Positions 1-7,735 of a stretch of 64,000 nt of DNA are shown piece by piece. Below the pieces are notes generated by a model. That model was not told where the DNA came from. It searched no databases and was given only the letters and a program-made list of their open reading frames with translations. Source of the stretch: Rhizorhapis sp. SPR117 (GTDB lineage: Bacteria > Pseudomonadota > Alphaproteobacteria > Sphingomonadales > Sphingomonadaceae); contig NZ_JAKKIE010000004.1 in NCBI RefSeq assembly GCF_021742065.1, forward strand, positions 1 through 64,000. The letters run 5' to 3'. Made by a program: the position numbers and the translations under genes. Numbering within the stretch: position 1 is the stretch's first letter; each line of letters opens with the position of its first letter.

Positions 1-77
1 GATCTGAGGCTTTTTGTTCAATCCAACTGGTACAGTTTTACACCGGAATCTTGCACAATTTTACCCCGACGTTGACA
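1..77. mobile_element. End of an IS21-family-like insertion sequence
   Basis: Read from position 77 leftwards the sequence begins TGTCAACGTCGGGG, a typical IS21-type terminus. Two related sub-terminal repeats follow, at 52-68 and 29-46 on the plus strand; both have the core CA-n-TTTTAC-n-CCG. Multiple short repeats inside the terminus are characteristic of IS21-family transposase binding sites. Only the end is in the window; the transposase genes would lie to the left. The adjoining gene (61-387) is interrupted exactly at this boundary, which supports the call. The family assignment is by terminus pattern only. Confidence 0.6.
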
Positions 78-387
78 AATGGCAATGAGCGTATTGGTTT
101 CGAATTTTCAGACAATGACGCATCGATCCAATTGCTTCGCCATAGTCATCGCCGAGCCCAACCTCTTTGTAGCGACGACGCATAAGATTATCAGCAATAT
201 CAATTCGCGCCGTTTCGCCCCTAATGCCAAACAAGGATTTGAAAGCAACATCGCGATCATCGCCAAGTGCAAACTGTAGTAGAAAGGCGATATCGAACTC
301 CAGTTCGCCGTATCCACTCAGAATTCGTCCTAGAATTGCTGTTTCTTCTGGAAAATGACGCAAGTCAGTTGTGATTATTTTGGTCAT
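61..387 (-). pseudogene. Hypothetical protein truncated by the insertion sequence
   Basis: The reading frame starts at an ATG at 387, preceded by an AGGGTGGAG-type ribosome binding site, and gives 108 residues. Residues up to RNQYAHCH look native. The last five residues and the stop are encoded inside the IS end, whose terminus is at 77. The gene is therefore probably the 5' part of a longer one. The visible part is rich in E, R and L (for example ILSGYGELEF) and recalls a widespread family of uncharacterised proteins with a conserved R-N-x-x-A-H motif. It is more AT-rich than the neighbouring genes, consistent with acquired DNA. Function is not known. Confidence 0.6.
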
Positions 388-642
388 GCTCCACCCTAGC
401 TTCACAGCAACCACAAATCAGCCTTAATCTGGAGCGGCGGTAGAGGAAGACTGCGGCGCAAAAAACTGGTGGTCCGCTCCCCCCACTTCTCGGACATTGC
501 CCTACCTCGCCGGTGATGGAAAGCGGACCGTCGGCTTTTAGGGGAATGCAAATCGTCGTCGAACGACCGCAAATGTTGCGCGAAGCTGACTGCTAATTTC
601 CGTTCCACGAATGGCTGGCCTCCAGAAGGCAGCCATAGAAAA
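388..642. other. Intergenic stretch without a convincing gene
   Basis: About 255 bases between the truncated gene and the clpA terminator. An 8-bp inverted repeat, GGTCCGCT at 471-478 and AGCGGACC at 522-529, is the only structure noticed. A short minus-strand frame at 402-608 has no ribosome binding site and arginine-rich shadow-like composition, so it was not called. The stretch may be a decayed spacer. Confidence 0.4.
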
Positions 643-667
643 AGGGCGGTCCTTTCGAACCGCCCCT
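643..667 (-). terminator. Rho-independent terminator of clpA
   Basis: On the minus strand, just after the clpA stop codon, an 8-bp GC-rich stem (GGGCGGT and ACCGCCC arms at 659-667 and 643-650) with an 8-base loop is followed by a run of T residues (the A run at 638-643 on the plus strand). Confidence 0.75.
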
Positions 668-672
668 TCTTA

Positions 673-2997
673 TTACTTCGCCTTGGCAGCGGCCGCTTTC
701 TTTGTGCCGCCCTTTTTCGGGCGCTTGGGCGCGGCGGGCGTTATTTCGAAGACAAGGCCATTGTCCTTTAGCCGGACATGGACTTCGCCGCCGTGGACGA
801 GTTTGCCGAACAGCAGTTCCTCTGCCAGCGGCTGCTTGATCTTCTCCTGAATGAGACGGCCCATCGGGCGCGCGCCATAGAGCTTGTCATAGCCGCGTTC
901 GGTGAGCCATGCCTTCGCATCATCGTCCAGCGTGATATGCACGTCGCGGTCGGCCAACTGCAATTCCAGTTGCAGGATGAACTTTTCGACCACACGGGCC
1001 ACCACTTCTGGCGGCAGGTAGCTGAAGGGCACGATGGCATCCAGACGGTTGCGGAATTCCGGCGTGAACAGCTTCTTGACCGCTTCCTCGCTGGCATCTT
1101 CCTTGCTGATGACATCGCCAAAGCCGATGCCTTCGCGCGCCATGTCGGATGCGCCCGCATTGGTCGTCATGATCAGGATGACATTGCGGAAATCCACCGT
1201 CTTGCCGTGATGATCGGTCAGCTTGCCATTATCCATCACCTGCAACAGGATGTTGAACAGGTCCGGGTGCGCCTTTTCGATTTCGTCGAGCAGCAGGACG
1301 CAATGCGGTTGCTGATCCACGGCATCGGTCAGCAGGCCGCCCTGGTCATAGCCGACATAGCCGGGAGGCGCGCCGATCAGACGGGATACGCTGTGGCGTT
1401 CCATATATTCCGACATGTCGAACCGCTGCAGCGGGATGCCGAGCAGGGTTGCAAGCTGACGGGCAACCTCTGTTTTGCCGACGCCTGTGGGGCCGGAGAA
1501 CAGGTAGTTGCCAATCGGCTTGTCGGGATCGCGCAGGCCCGCACGGCTCAGCTTGATTGCGGAGCTGAGCAGCTCGATGGCCTGATTCTGCCCGAAGACG
1601 ACGCGCTTCAGATCGGTGCTGAGCGTTTCCAGCGTTGCCTTGTCATCGCTCGACACCGATTTGGGCGGGATACGCGCCATGGTGGCGATGACCGCCTCGA
1701 TCTCTTTCGAGGTGATGGTCTTGCGCCGCTTGGCAGGCGGCACCAGCATCTGCATCGCGCCGACCTCATCGATCACGTCGATGGCCTTGTCGGGCAGCTT
1801 GCGGTCATTGATGTAGCGGGCCGACAATTCGACCGCCGACTTGATCGCGTCGGGCGTGTATTTGACCTTGTGATGGCTTTCGAACGCACTGCGAAGCCCG
1901 GCGAGAATCTTGACCGTATCCTCGATGGTGGGTTCGTTGACGTCGATTTTCTGGAACCGGCGCAGCAGGGCGCGGTCCTTTTCGAAATGGTTGCGGAATT
2001 CCTTGTAGGTGGTCGAACCGATGCAACGGATCGTCCCGCCCGACAAAGCCGGTTTCAGCAGGTTCGAAGCATCCATCGCGCCGCCGCTCGTCGCGCCAGC
2101 ACCGATTACCGTATGGATTTCGTCAATGAACAGGATGGCGTGGGGCAGCTTTTCCAGTTCGTTGACGACAGCTTTCAACCGTTCCTCAAAATCGCCGCGA
2201 TAGCGCGTGCCGGCCAGCAGCGCGCCCATGTCGAGCGAATAGATGACGGCGGGCAGCAGCACTTCGGGCACATCGCCCTCAATGATCTTGCGTGCCAGAC
2301 CCTCGGCGATGGCGGTTTTGCCAACGCCCGGATCGCCGACATAGAGCGGGTTGTTCTTTGACCGGCGGCACAGGATCTGGACGGTCCGATCCACCTCGGG
2401 ACCGCGACCGATCAGCGGATCGACCTTTCCAACCTTGGCCTTTTCATTCAGGTTGACGGTGAACTGATCGAGCGCGCTTTCCTTCTTGCTCTTGGTTTCG
2501 GGCTTTTGCGCCTTTTCCTCTTCGGCGCCCTTCACTTCGTGCGTTTCGGGCGTAGAGAGGCCCTTGCCGACGCCGTGGCTGATATAGCTGACGGCATCCA
2601 GGCGGCTCATATCCTGCTGTTGCAGGAAATAGACGGCATAGCTTTCGCGTTCGGAAAAGAGTGCGACCAGCACGTTGGCGCCTGTCACTTCATCCTTGCC
2701 CGATGACTGGACATGCAGGATGGCCCGCTGGACCACGCGCTGAAAACCGCTGGTGGGCGAAGGATCGGTTGTCCCTTCGACTTTCAGTGAATCCAGCTCA
2801 CTGTCCAGATAGACCGTTACAGCATCCTGAAGCTCGCCCAGCTCCACGCCGCATGCCTGCATCACCTTTGACGCATGTTCATCGTCGATCAGCGCGAGGA
2901 GCAGATGCTCCAGCGTCGCATATTCGTGACGACGTTCAGATGCGTGAGTGAGCGCATTGTGAAGCGTGGTTTCCAGCGCAGCAGCGAAAGACGGCAT
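673..2997 (-). CDS. clpA: ATP-dependent Clp protease ATP-binding subunit ClpA
   Basis: Hsp100/AAA+ unfoldase that feeds substrates to the ClpP peptidase in the cytoplasm. At 774 residues it is close to the usual ClpA length. A Clp N-terminal repeat domain occupies about 1-145. The first AAA+ module has Walker A GDPGVGKT near residue 221 and Walker [10 protein letters not shown]. The second has Walker A GPTGVGKT and Walker [10 protein letters not shown]. The IGF loop that docks onto ClpP is present (EGIGFGD). The protein ends in a Lys/Ala-rich tail. No clpS adaptor gene lies next to it, although clpS often precedes clpA; the upstream neighbour is a DUF1192 gene. Confidence 0.97.
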   Translation of the reverse strand: MPSFAAALETTLHNALTHASERRHEYATLEHLLLALIDDEHASKVMQACGVELGELQDAVTVYLDSELDSLKVEGTTDPSPTSGFQRVVQRAILHVQSSGKDEVTGANVLVALFSERESYAVYFLQQQDMSRLDAVSYISHGVGKGLSTPETHEVKGAEEEKAQKPETKSKKESALDQFTVNLNEKAKVGKVDPLIGRGPEVDRTVQILCRRSKNNPLYVGDPGVGKTAIAEGLARKIIEGDVPEVLLPAVIYSLDMGALLAGTRYRGDFEERLKAVVNELEKLPHAILFIDEIHTVIGAGATSGGAMDASNLLKPALSGGTIRCIGSTTYKEFRNHFEKDRALLRRFQKIDVNEPTIEDTVKILAGLRSAFESHHKVKYTPDAIKSAVELSARYINDRKLPDKAIDVIDEVGAMQMLVPPAKRRKTITSKEIEAVIATMARIPPKSVSSDDKATLETLSTDLKRVVFGQNQAIELLSSAIKLSRAGLRDPDKPIGNYLFSGPTGVGKTEVARQLATLLGIPLQRFDMSEYMERHSVSRLIGAPPGYVGYDQGGLLTDAVDQQPHCVLLLDEIEKAHPDLFNILLQVMDNGKLTDHHGKTVDFRNVILIMTTNAGASDMAREGIGFGDVISKEDASEEAVKKLFTPEFRNRLDAIVPFSYLPPEVVARVVEKFILQLELQLADRDVHITLDDDAKAWLTERGYDKLYGARPMGRLIQEKIKQPLAEELLFGKLVHGGEVHVRLKDNGLVFEITPAAPKRPKKGGTKKAAAAKAK

Positions 2998-3060
2998 TTG
3001 ACTTTACTCCTGTCGGGCCAAAGCGGCCCTGCCTGCCCCCGATATGAGGGCCTTGGACCT

Positions 3061-3090
3061 TATGTCGGGATTGTCGGCCCTGCTATCAAG
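3061..3090 (-). promoter_or_regulatory. Candidate heat-shock (sigma-32-like) promoter of clpA
   Basis: Read on the minus strand, upstream of clpA, the sequence has CTTGATA, a 14-base spacer and CCCGACATA. This resembles the sigma-32 pattern CTTGAAA-N12-14-CCCCATNT. It lies about 65 bases before the start codon. Clp genes are commonly heat-induced. The match is imperfect and the call is tentative. Confidence 0.3.
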
Positions 3091-3158
3091 AACGGCAGGA
3101 CAGTCACCGGGTTGCGCTCTGGGTTTTGCCTCATGGGCGAAATCCGGCCCGCATAAGC

Positions 3159-3356
3159 TCATTTCCTGAATAACGCGTCGGCGCTTGCCTTATGGTTAAC
3201 AGCATATTCTATTTTTTTCCGCGTTCGGGAAATCTCCGCTTCCAGTGCGGAAACCCTGTTCCGAAGTTCGTCAACGGAGAATGGATCAAGGTCCTGTCGC
3301 TGCAGGGCGGCAACAGGATCATCAGCCTTTCTGGGCAGGTTTTCGTCCATGTCCAT
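3159..3356 (-). CDS. DUF1192 family small protein
   Basis: Small acidic protein of 65 residues belonging to the alphaproteobacterial DUF1192 family, whose function is unknown. It begins MDMDENLPRKADDPV and contains the family's typical SVDELRNRVSALEAEI stretch, predicted to form a helix or coiled coil. The start at 3356 is chosen because a longer frame upstream would run into the divergent gene; an ATG at 3350 is an alternative. It is divergent from the quinone oxidoreductase gene with about 90 bases between the starts, an arrangement often seen in this group. Confidence 0.8.
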   Translation of the reverse strand: MDMDENLPRKADDPVAALQRQDLDPFSVDELRNRVSALEAEISRTRKKIEYAVNHKASADALFRK

Positions 3357-3447
3357 ACCCAAGAATGTTGACCGTCCATCGGCATCTGTCAATAAGGTCG
3401 CGTCGATTTGTGGGATCGGCGCCGTGGGATCTGGGAGAAATAACTTC

Positions 3448-4455
3448 ATGCCGCAAAGATATTCCATTCCTGAACGCATGACGGCGGTCGGTTTCGATGC
3501 TCCCGGCCGGGCGGAAGTCTTGAAACCCGTTGATCGCACGGTGCCGCAACCGATGGAAAATGAAGTGCTGATCAAGGTCGCGGCTGCGGGTGTGAACCGG
3601 CCCGATATATTGCAAAGACGTGGCTTTTACGCGCCGCCGCCAGGGATTTCGGATATTCCGGGGCTGGAAGTGTCGGGTGAGGTCGTCGCGGTGGGTGCTG
3701 GTGTCGACGGTGCCATGATCGGGCAAAAGGTCTGCGCCCTGCTGGCGGGCGGCGGCTATGCCGAATATGCGGTTGCGCCGGTCGGACAATGCCTCGCCGT
3801 GCCCGCAGGATATGACATGGCAGAGGCTGCGGCGCTGCCCGAAACGCTGTTTACGGTATGGAGCAACCTGTTCGAGCGCGCTTATGTGGTCGAAGGCGAT
3901 ACGGTGCTGGTCCATGGCGGCACCAGCGGCATCGGCACCATGGCGATTTCGCTTTGCAGATTGTTTGGCATCAAGATCATCGTCACCTGCGGCAGCGACG
4001 ACAAATGCGCGGCGGCGCTGAACCTTGGTGCGACCCATGCGATCAATTATGCGGCGAGTGATTTTGTCGAGGCCGTGCGCGATATTACGGATGGCAAGGG
4101 CGTGCAGGCGGTACTGGACATGGTCGGCGGCGATTATGTGCCGCGCAATCTGGCCTGCATGGCGGAGGATGGCCGCCATGTTTCCATTGCAACGCAGCGT
4201 GGCGTGAAGGCGGAAATATCGGTTCTCGATGTTATGCAAAGGCGGCTGACCCTGACGGGGTCGACATTGCGCCCCCGTCCGATTGTCTTCAAAACCTTGG
4301 TTGCAGAAGAATTGTCGCGGGTGGTGTGGCCATTTGTAACCGAAGGAAAATTGCGCCCGGTAATGGATCGCGCCTTTCCATTGGCAGAGGCCGCCGCCGC
4401 CCATGCCCGGATGGAGGCGGGAGAGCATGTGGGGAAGATCGTGTTGGTGACGTGA
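3448..4455 (+). CDS. NAD(P)H-quinone oxidoreductase, PIG3/zeta-crystallin type
   Basis: Zinc-independent medium-chain dehydrogenase of 335 residues that probably reduces quinones or reactive carbonyls with NADPH. The N-terminal GroES-like part includes AAGVNRPDILQRRG. The Rossmann part has HGGTSGIGTMAI, the nucleotide-binding motif of the quinone reductase branch, and the catalytic zinc ligands of alcohol dehydrogenases are not evident. The ATG at 3448 follows a GGGAG ribosome binding site; an in-frame ATG at 3349 overlaps the divergent gene and was not used. A TTGACC box at 3368 with AATAAG 17 bases downstream could be its promoter. Confidence 0.88.
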   Translation: MPQRYSIPERMTAVGFDAPGRAEVLKPVDRTVPQPMENEVLIKVAAAGVNRPDILQRRGFYAPPPGISDIPGLEVSGEVVAVGAGVDGAMIGQKVCALLAGGGYAEYAVAPVGQCLAVPAGYDMAEAAALPETLFTVWSNLFERAYVVEGDTVLVHGGTSGIGTMAISLCRLFGIKIIVTCGSDDKCAAALNLGATHAINYAASDFVEAVRDITDGKGVQAVLDMVGGDYVPRNLACMAEDGRHVSIATQRGVKAEISVLDVMQRRLTLTGSTLRPRPIVFKTLVAEELSRVVWPFVTEGKLRPVMDRAFPLAEAAAAHARMEAGEHVGKIVLVT

Positions 4456-4462
4456 TTCATTC

Positions 4463-4490
4463 CGTCGTCCCTGCCTTCGCAGGGACGACG
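4463..4490. repeat. Palindromic hairpin repeat, left flank of the GIY-YIG gene
   Basis: Perfect 12-bp inverted repeat CGTCGTCCCTGC and GCAGGGACGACG around a CTTC loop. A 25-base segment of it recurs in the same orientation at 4834-4858, on the other side of the nuclease gene. It belongs to a hairpin family seen at 33784, 44910 and 44967 (core CCYGC-CTTC-GCRGG followed by GACGA or GACGG). Confidence 0.85.
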
Positions 4491-4513
4491 GCATTAAAAT
4501 GGTGATGAACTGA

Positions 4514-4807
4514 ATGGATAAAGGCGGTTGGGTCTATATTCTTGCAAGCCGTTACCGGGGGACGCTTTATATCGGCGTTACGGCAAATCTGGCGCAGCGC
4601 ATTTGGCAGCATCGCAATGGCATGGGTTCCGATCATGTGCGGAAATATGATGTGTTCAGGCTCGTCTATACCGAACCTCACACAATCATTCAGGAAGCCA
4701 TCCAACGCGAAAAGCAGTTGAAGCGCTGGAAGCGGGATTGGAAGATCAGACTGGTTGAGGAACAGAATCCGGATTGGGTTGACCTGTTCGATCTCTTGAA
4801 TGCGTGA
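4514..4807 (+). CDS. Stand-alone GIY-YIG domain nuclease
   Basis: Single-domain GIY-YIG protein of 97 residues. The signature is VYILASRYRGTLYIGVT near residues 7-23, followed by the catalytic-region HRNG and a basic KQLKRWKRDWKI stretch typical of the UvrC/YhbQ-like small family. Such proteins are predicted metal-dependent nucleases; the biological role of this type is not established. The ribosome binding site is weak. The gene is bracketed by two near-identical palindromic repeats (4463-4490 and 4834-4857), so gene plus repeats may be a mobile unit. Confidence 0.85.
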   Translation: MDKGGWVYILASRYRGTLYIGVTANLAQRIWQHRNGMGSDHVRKYDVFRLVYTEPHTIIQEAIQREKQLKRWKRDWKIRLVEEQNPDWVDLFDLLNA

Positions 4808-4833
4808 TCGGCCTTGGCGAAAAAGGCAGCGGG

Positions 4834-4857
4834 GTCCCTGCCTTCGCAGGGACGACG
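4834..4857. repeat. Palindromic hairpin repeat, right flank of the GIY-YIG gene
   Basis: Inverted repeat GTCCCTGC and GCAGGGAC around a CTTC loop, followed by GACGG. It is the direct-orientation counterpart of the repeat at 4463-4490. Confidence 0.85.
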
Positions 4858-4953
4858 GGGATAATGATTCGTAAAACCGTCATGTTTCAAGTCAAATTGT
4901 AACATTGCGACGTTAAATGTCTGGTCCCGAGGCAAGAAGCTTTGGGGATTTTC

Positions 4954-5829
4954 ATGGACGCGATTACGCGATTGTCATTTGTTGCTGACGCCGATGATTT
5001 CAGCAATAGCGCACCTCATCTCCCCGAGCCGGTGGGAAATGGACGCCGTTCATACCGGACGATCTGGATTTCCGACATCCATCTGGGCACACGGGGCTGC
5101 AATGCCGAAATGCTCATCGACTTTCTTGATAACGTCGATAGCCAGACCCTGTATCTGGTCGGGGACATCATTGATGGTTGGCGGTTGAAAAAGCGGTTTT
5201 ACTGGCCTGCCACGCATAATGATATCGTCTGGCGGATATTGAAGCGTGCAAAACGCGGTACGCGGATCGTGTATATTCCGGGCAACCATGATGAGATGTT
5301 CCGCCAGTTCACCGGCCTCAACTTTGGCGGTGTCGAGATTCGGCGCAAGGCGCTGCATGAAACCGCCGATGGCCGCAAACTGCTGGTATTGCACGGCGAT
5401 GAATTCGATACGGTGATGCTGGCGCACCGCTGGCTCGCGTTTATCGGCGATGCTGCCTATGAAACGCTGATGCGGCTCAATGTGCTGGTGAACGCTGTGC
5501 GTAGCCGCTTTGGACTGTCCTATTGGTCACTGTCCAAAATGGCCAAGCACAAGGTCAAGAACGCAGTCGAGTTCATTTCCAAGTTCGAGGAAGTGGTAGC
5601 GCATGAAGCCGGAATGCGCGGCGTCGACGGCGTGGTGTGCGGCCATATCCACACCGCCGAAATCCGCGATATTGCAGGCATCGAATATTATAACGACGGC
5701 GACTGGGTGGAAGGCTGTACGGCATTGGTTGAACATGATGACGGGCAGATGGAGGTGCTGCACTGGGCCGATGAGATTGCCGCTCGTAATGCTGACCCCG
5801 CCGAACCGCACACGCAGCTGGCCGCATGA
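4954..5829 (+). CDS. LpxH-like UDP-2,3-diacylglucosamine diphosphatase / metallophosphoesterase
   Basis: Calcineurin-like metallophosphoesterase of 291 residues. All dimetal motifs are visible: SDIHLG (Asp41, His43), GDIIDGW (Asp71), GNHDE (110-114), HGDEFD and GHIHT. It resembles the group annotated as UDP-2,3-diacylglucosamine pyrophosphatase, which removes UMP in lipid A synthesis. Many sphingomonads use glycosphingolipids instead of lipopolysaccharide, so the true substrate could be a different lipid-linked diphosphate. The ATG at 4954 is preferred over a TTG at 4942. Its stop overlaps the start of the following glycosyltransferase by four bases, implying translational coupling. Confidence 0.83.
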   Translation: MDAITRLSFVADADDFSNSAPHLPEPVGNGRRSYRTIWISDIHLGTRGCNAEMLIDFLDNVDSQTLYLVGDIIDGWRLKKRFYWPATHNDIVWRILKRAKRGTRIVYIPGNHDEMFRQFTGLNFGGVEIRRKALHETADGRKLLVLHGDEFDTVMLAHRWLAFIGDAAYETLMRLNVLVNAVRSRFGLSYWSLSKMAKHKVKNAVEFISKFEEVVAHEAGMRGVDGVVCGHIHTAEIRDIAGIEYYNDGDWVEGCTALVEHDDGQMEVLHWADEIAARNADPAEPHTQLAA

Positions 5830-6854
5830 GGATCGCGCTGGTCACGGACGCCTGGCTGCCGCAGGTGAACGGGGTTGTGCGGACGTTGCAGTCGGTACGC
5901 CGCGAACTGGAAGCGATGGGGCACAGGATCGAATTGATCTCGCCCGATCAATATGGGTCGTTGCCTTGCCCCACTTATCCCGAAATCCGGCTGGCGGTGG
6001 CGCGGGCGGCAACGGTGGGGCGGCGGATCGAGACGTTCCTGCCTGATGCGGTCCATCTGGCGACCGAAGGACCGCTATGCCTGTCCGCCCGGCGATGGTG
6101 TCTGCGTAACCATATTCCGTTCACGACCGCCTATCATACGCAATTCCCCGAATATGTGGCGAAACGGACTAGACTGCCTGCCAACTGGTTCTGGCGGTAT
6201 ATTCGCTGGTTTCACGGTCCGGCGCAGGCGGTGCTGGTTTCGACGCGGACGGTACGCGAAAATCTGCGCTCTCATGGTATAGCACAGGTGCGCCACTGGG
6301 GCCGGGGGGTTGACCTTTCCTGCTTCAATGCCGGTGCGCCCGCTCCAGATGGCTTTGCAGCCATGGCGCGACCGATTCAGCTATATGTCGGTCGGGTCGC
6401 CATTGAAAAGAATCTGGAGGCATTCCTCGCCAGTTCGCATCCCGGAACAAAAGTCGTTGTCGGCGATGGCCCAGCTCGGGCGGCATTGGAAAAGGCCTAT
6501 CCGCAGGCGAAATTCCTGGGGTCAATGGCGGGACGCGCGCTGGCCGGTGCCTTTGCTCATGCCGATGTGTTCGTCTTTCCCAGCCGGACCGATACTTTCG
6601 GGCTGGTGATGATCGAAGCGCTGGCCTGTGGTACGCCGGTTGCTGCTTACCCCGTTACGGGGCCCGTCGATATATTGACGCCGCAAACTGGTGCGATGCG
6701 GGATGATCTGGATGATGCGATTGCCGCGGCATTGCGGCTCGATCGGACAGAGTGTGCCGCCTATGGGCGTCAGTTCACATGGGTTGCGAGTGCACGCCAG
6801 TTTGTCGATGGTCTTGCGCCGTTCGATCCCGAGCTGGTCGTCGACGCGGCTTAA
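5826..6854 (+). CDS. Glycosyltransferase family 4 (GT-B fold)
   Basis: Predicted cytoplasmic or membrane-associated glycosyltransferase of 342 residues. The N-terminal motif TDAWLPQVNGVVRTL is typical of the MgtA/SQD2-like GT4 group that glycosylates lipids such as diacylglycerol. The C-terminal donor site reads FPSRTDTFGLVMIEALACG, where the EX7E motif starts with Asp. Coupling (ATGA) to the LpxH-like gene suggests a shared envelope-lipid job. Donor and acceptor cannot be read from sequence; mannose or glucuronate onto a membrane lipid is a guess from the family. Confidence 0.85.
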   Translation: MRIALVTDAWLPQVNGVVRTLQSVRRELEAMGHRIELISPDQYGSLPCPTYPEIRLAVARAATVGRRIETFLPDAVHLATEGPLCLSARRWCLRNHIPFTTAYHTQFPEYVAKRTRLPANWFWRYIRWFHGPAQAVLVSTRTVRENLRSHGIAQVRHWGRGVDLSCFNAGAPAPDGFAAMARPIQLYVGRVAIEKNLEAFLASSHPGTKVVVGDGPARAALEKAYPQAKFLGSMAGRALAGAFAHADVFVFPSRTDTFGLVMIEALACGTPVAAYPVTGPVDILTPQTGAMRDDLDDAIAAALRLDRTECAAYGRQFTWVASARQFVDGLAPFDPELVVDAA

Positions 6855-6941
6855 TAATGGTTCCGGGCGCGACAAAAGCAGTGTAGGATATGTTTGAACT
6901 TGCCGGGGTTGGCCATTTGCCCTAAATGGCTGTTACGCGAT

Positions 6942-6968
6942 GGCCGTCCTGCAAGGGGCGGCCCTTAT
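6942..6968 (+). terminator. Possible terminator after the glycosyltransferase gene
   Basis: GGCCGTCC at 6942-6949 can pair with GGGGCGGCC at 6955-6963 across a short loop, followed by CTTATTATTT. A separate 7-bp hairpin, GCCATTT and AAATGGC, lies just upstream at 6912-6930. Either could belong to the trcR leader rather than being a terminator. Confidence 0.4.
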
Positions 6969-6989
6969 TATTTGTACTGGAGAGTAAAC

Positions 6990-7682
6990 GTGGCCCAGCC
7001 GCTTATGCCCCATGCGACCGCCAGTTGGCTTGTCGATAATACCGCTCTGTCATTTGAGCAGATTGCCGAATTTTGCGGCCTTCACATATTGGAGGTGCAA
7101 GCCATTGCTGACGATACGGCCGCGACCAAATATACAGGTCGCGATCCGGTGCGCGCGCATGAATTGAGCATGGATGAAATCGAAAAGGGCCAGAAGGACC
7201 CCGATTACCGGCTGACGATGCTGAAAGGCCCGGATCAGGTTCGCCGTACCAAAGGGCCGCGCTATACGCCGGTTTCCAAGCGTCAGGACAAGCCCGATGG
7301 CATCGCCTGGATCCTGCGCAACCATCCGGAAGTGTCCGATGGCGCGATCAGCGGCCTGATCGGGACGACGCGCACGACGATCACCGCCATTCGGGATCGT
7401 TCGCATTGGAACATCGCCAACATCACGCCCAAAGACCCGGTGACTCTGGGTTTGTGTTCGCAGCGTGAATTGGACGCACTGGTGGCCAAGGCGGCGAAGA
7501 AGGCGGGGCTTGAAGCGCCCACCGATGTGCGGTTCGACGGTGATCGTGAAGCATTGATCGAGGAACTGCGCAAGGAACGCGACGATGCTGCTCGCCAGAT
7601 AGAGGCCGCGCACCATGTTGAGGCGCAAGCTATCGAGCAGGTTGCGGAGTGGATCGATCCATTTAGAAAAAAGAACGATTGA
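6990..7682 (+). CDS. trcR: DUF1013 cell-cycle transcriptional regulator TrcR
   Basis: 230-residue protein of the alphaproteobacterial DUF1013/TrcR family, predicted to bind DNA through helix-turn-helix-like segments. Conserved landmarks are ASWLVDNTALSFEQIAEFCG at the N-terminus and IAWILRNHPEVSDGAISGLIG centrally, followed by a C-terminal helical region of E/R/A residues. The start is a GTG at 6990 (VAQPLMPHATAS, read as MAQPLMP), preceded by GGAGAG; an upstream frame opening lacks similarity to the family. TrcR has been linked to cell-cycle transcription in Caulobacter relatives. It appears to be monocistronic. Confidence 0.88.
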   Translation: MAQPLMPHATASWLVDNTALSFEQIAEFCGLHILEVQAIADDTAATKYTGRDPVRAHELSMDEIEKGQKDPDYRLTMLKGPDQVRRTKGPRYTPVSKRQDKPDGIAWILRNHPEVSDGAISGLIGTTRTTITAIRDRSHWNIANITPKDPVTLGLCSQRELDALVAKAAKKAGLEAPTDVRFDGDREALIEELRKERDDAARQIEAAHHVEAQAIEQVAEWIDPFRKKND

Positions 7683-7735
7683 GAGCTGGTTCCGCACCAT
7701 AAATATTGCGTCCGGCCCGTCGTTCTCATAGCGTG

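Noticed and set aside
402..608. 68-codon minus-strand frame upstream of the IS-truncated gene
   Set aside because: No ribosome binding site, Arg/Ser/His-rich, no similarity recognised.
778..2361. 527-codon plus-strand open frame opposite clpA
   Set aside because: Antisense shadow of a strongly conserved gene; Arg/His/Gln-rich composition with no domain and no ribosome binding site.
6912..6930. Perfect 7-bp hairpin GCCATTT/AAATGGC before trcR
   Set aside because: No T-tract and no known regulator site; too short to call by itself.
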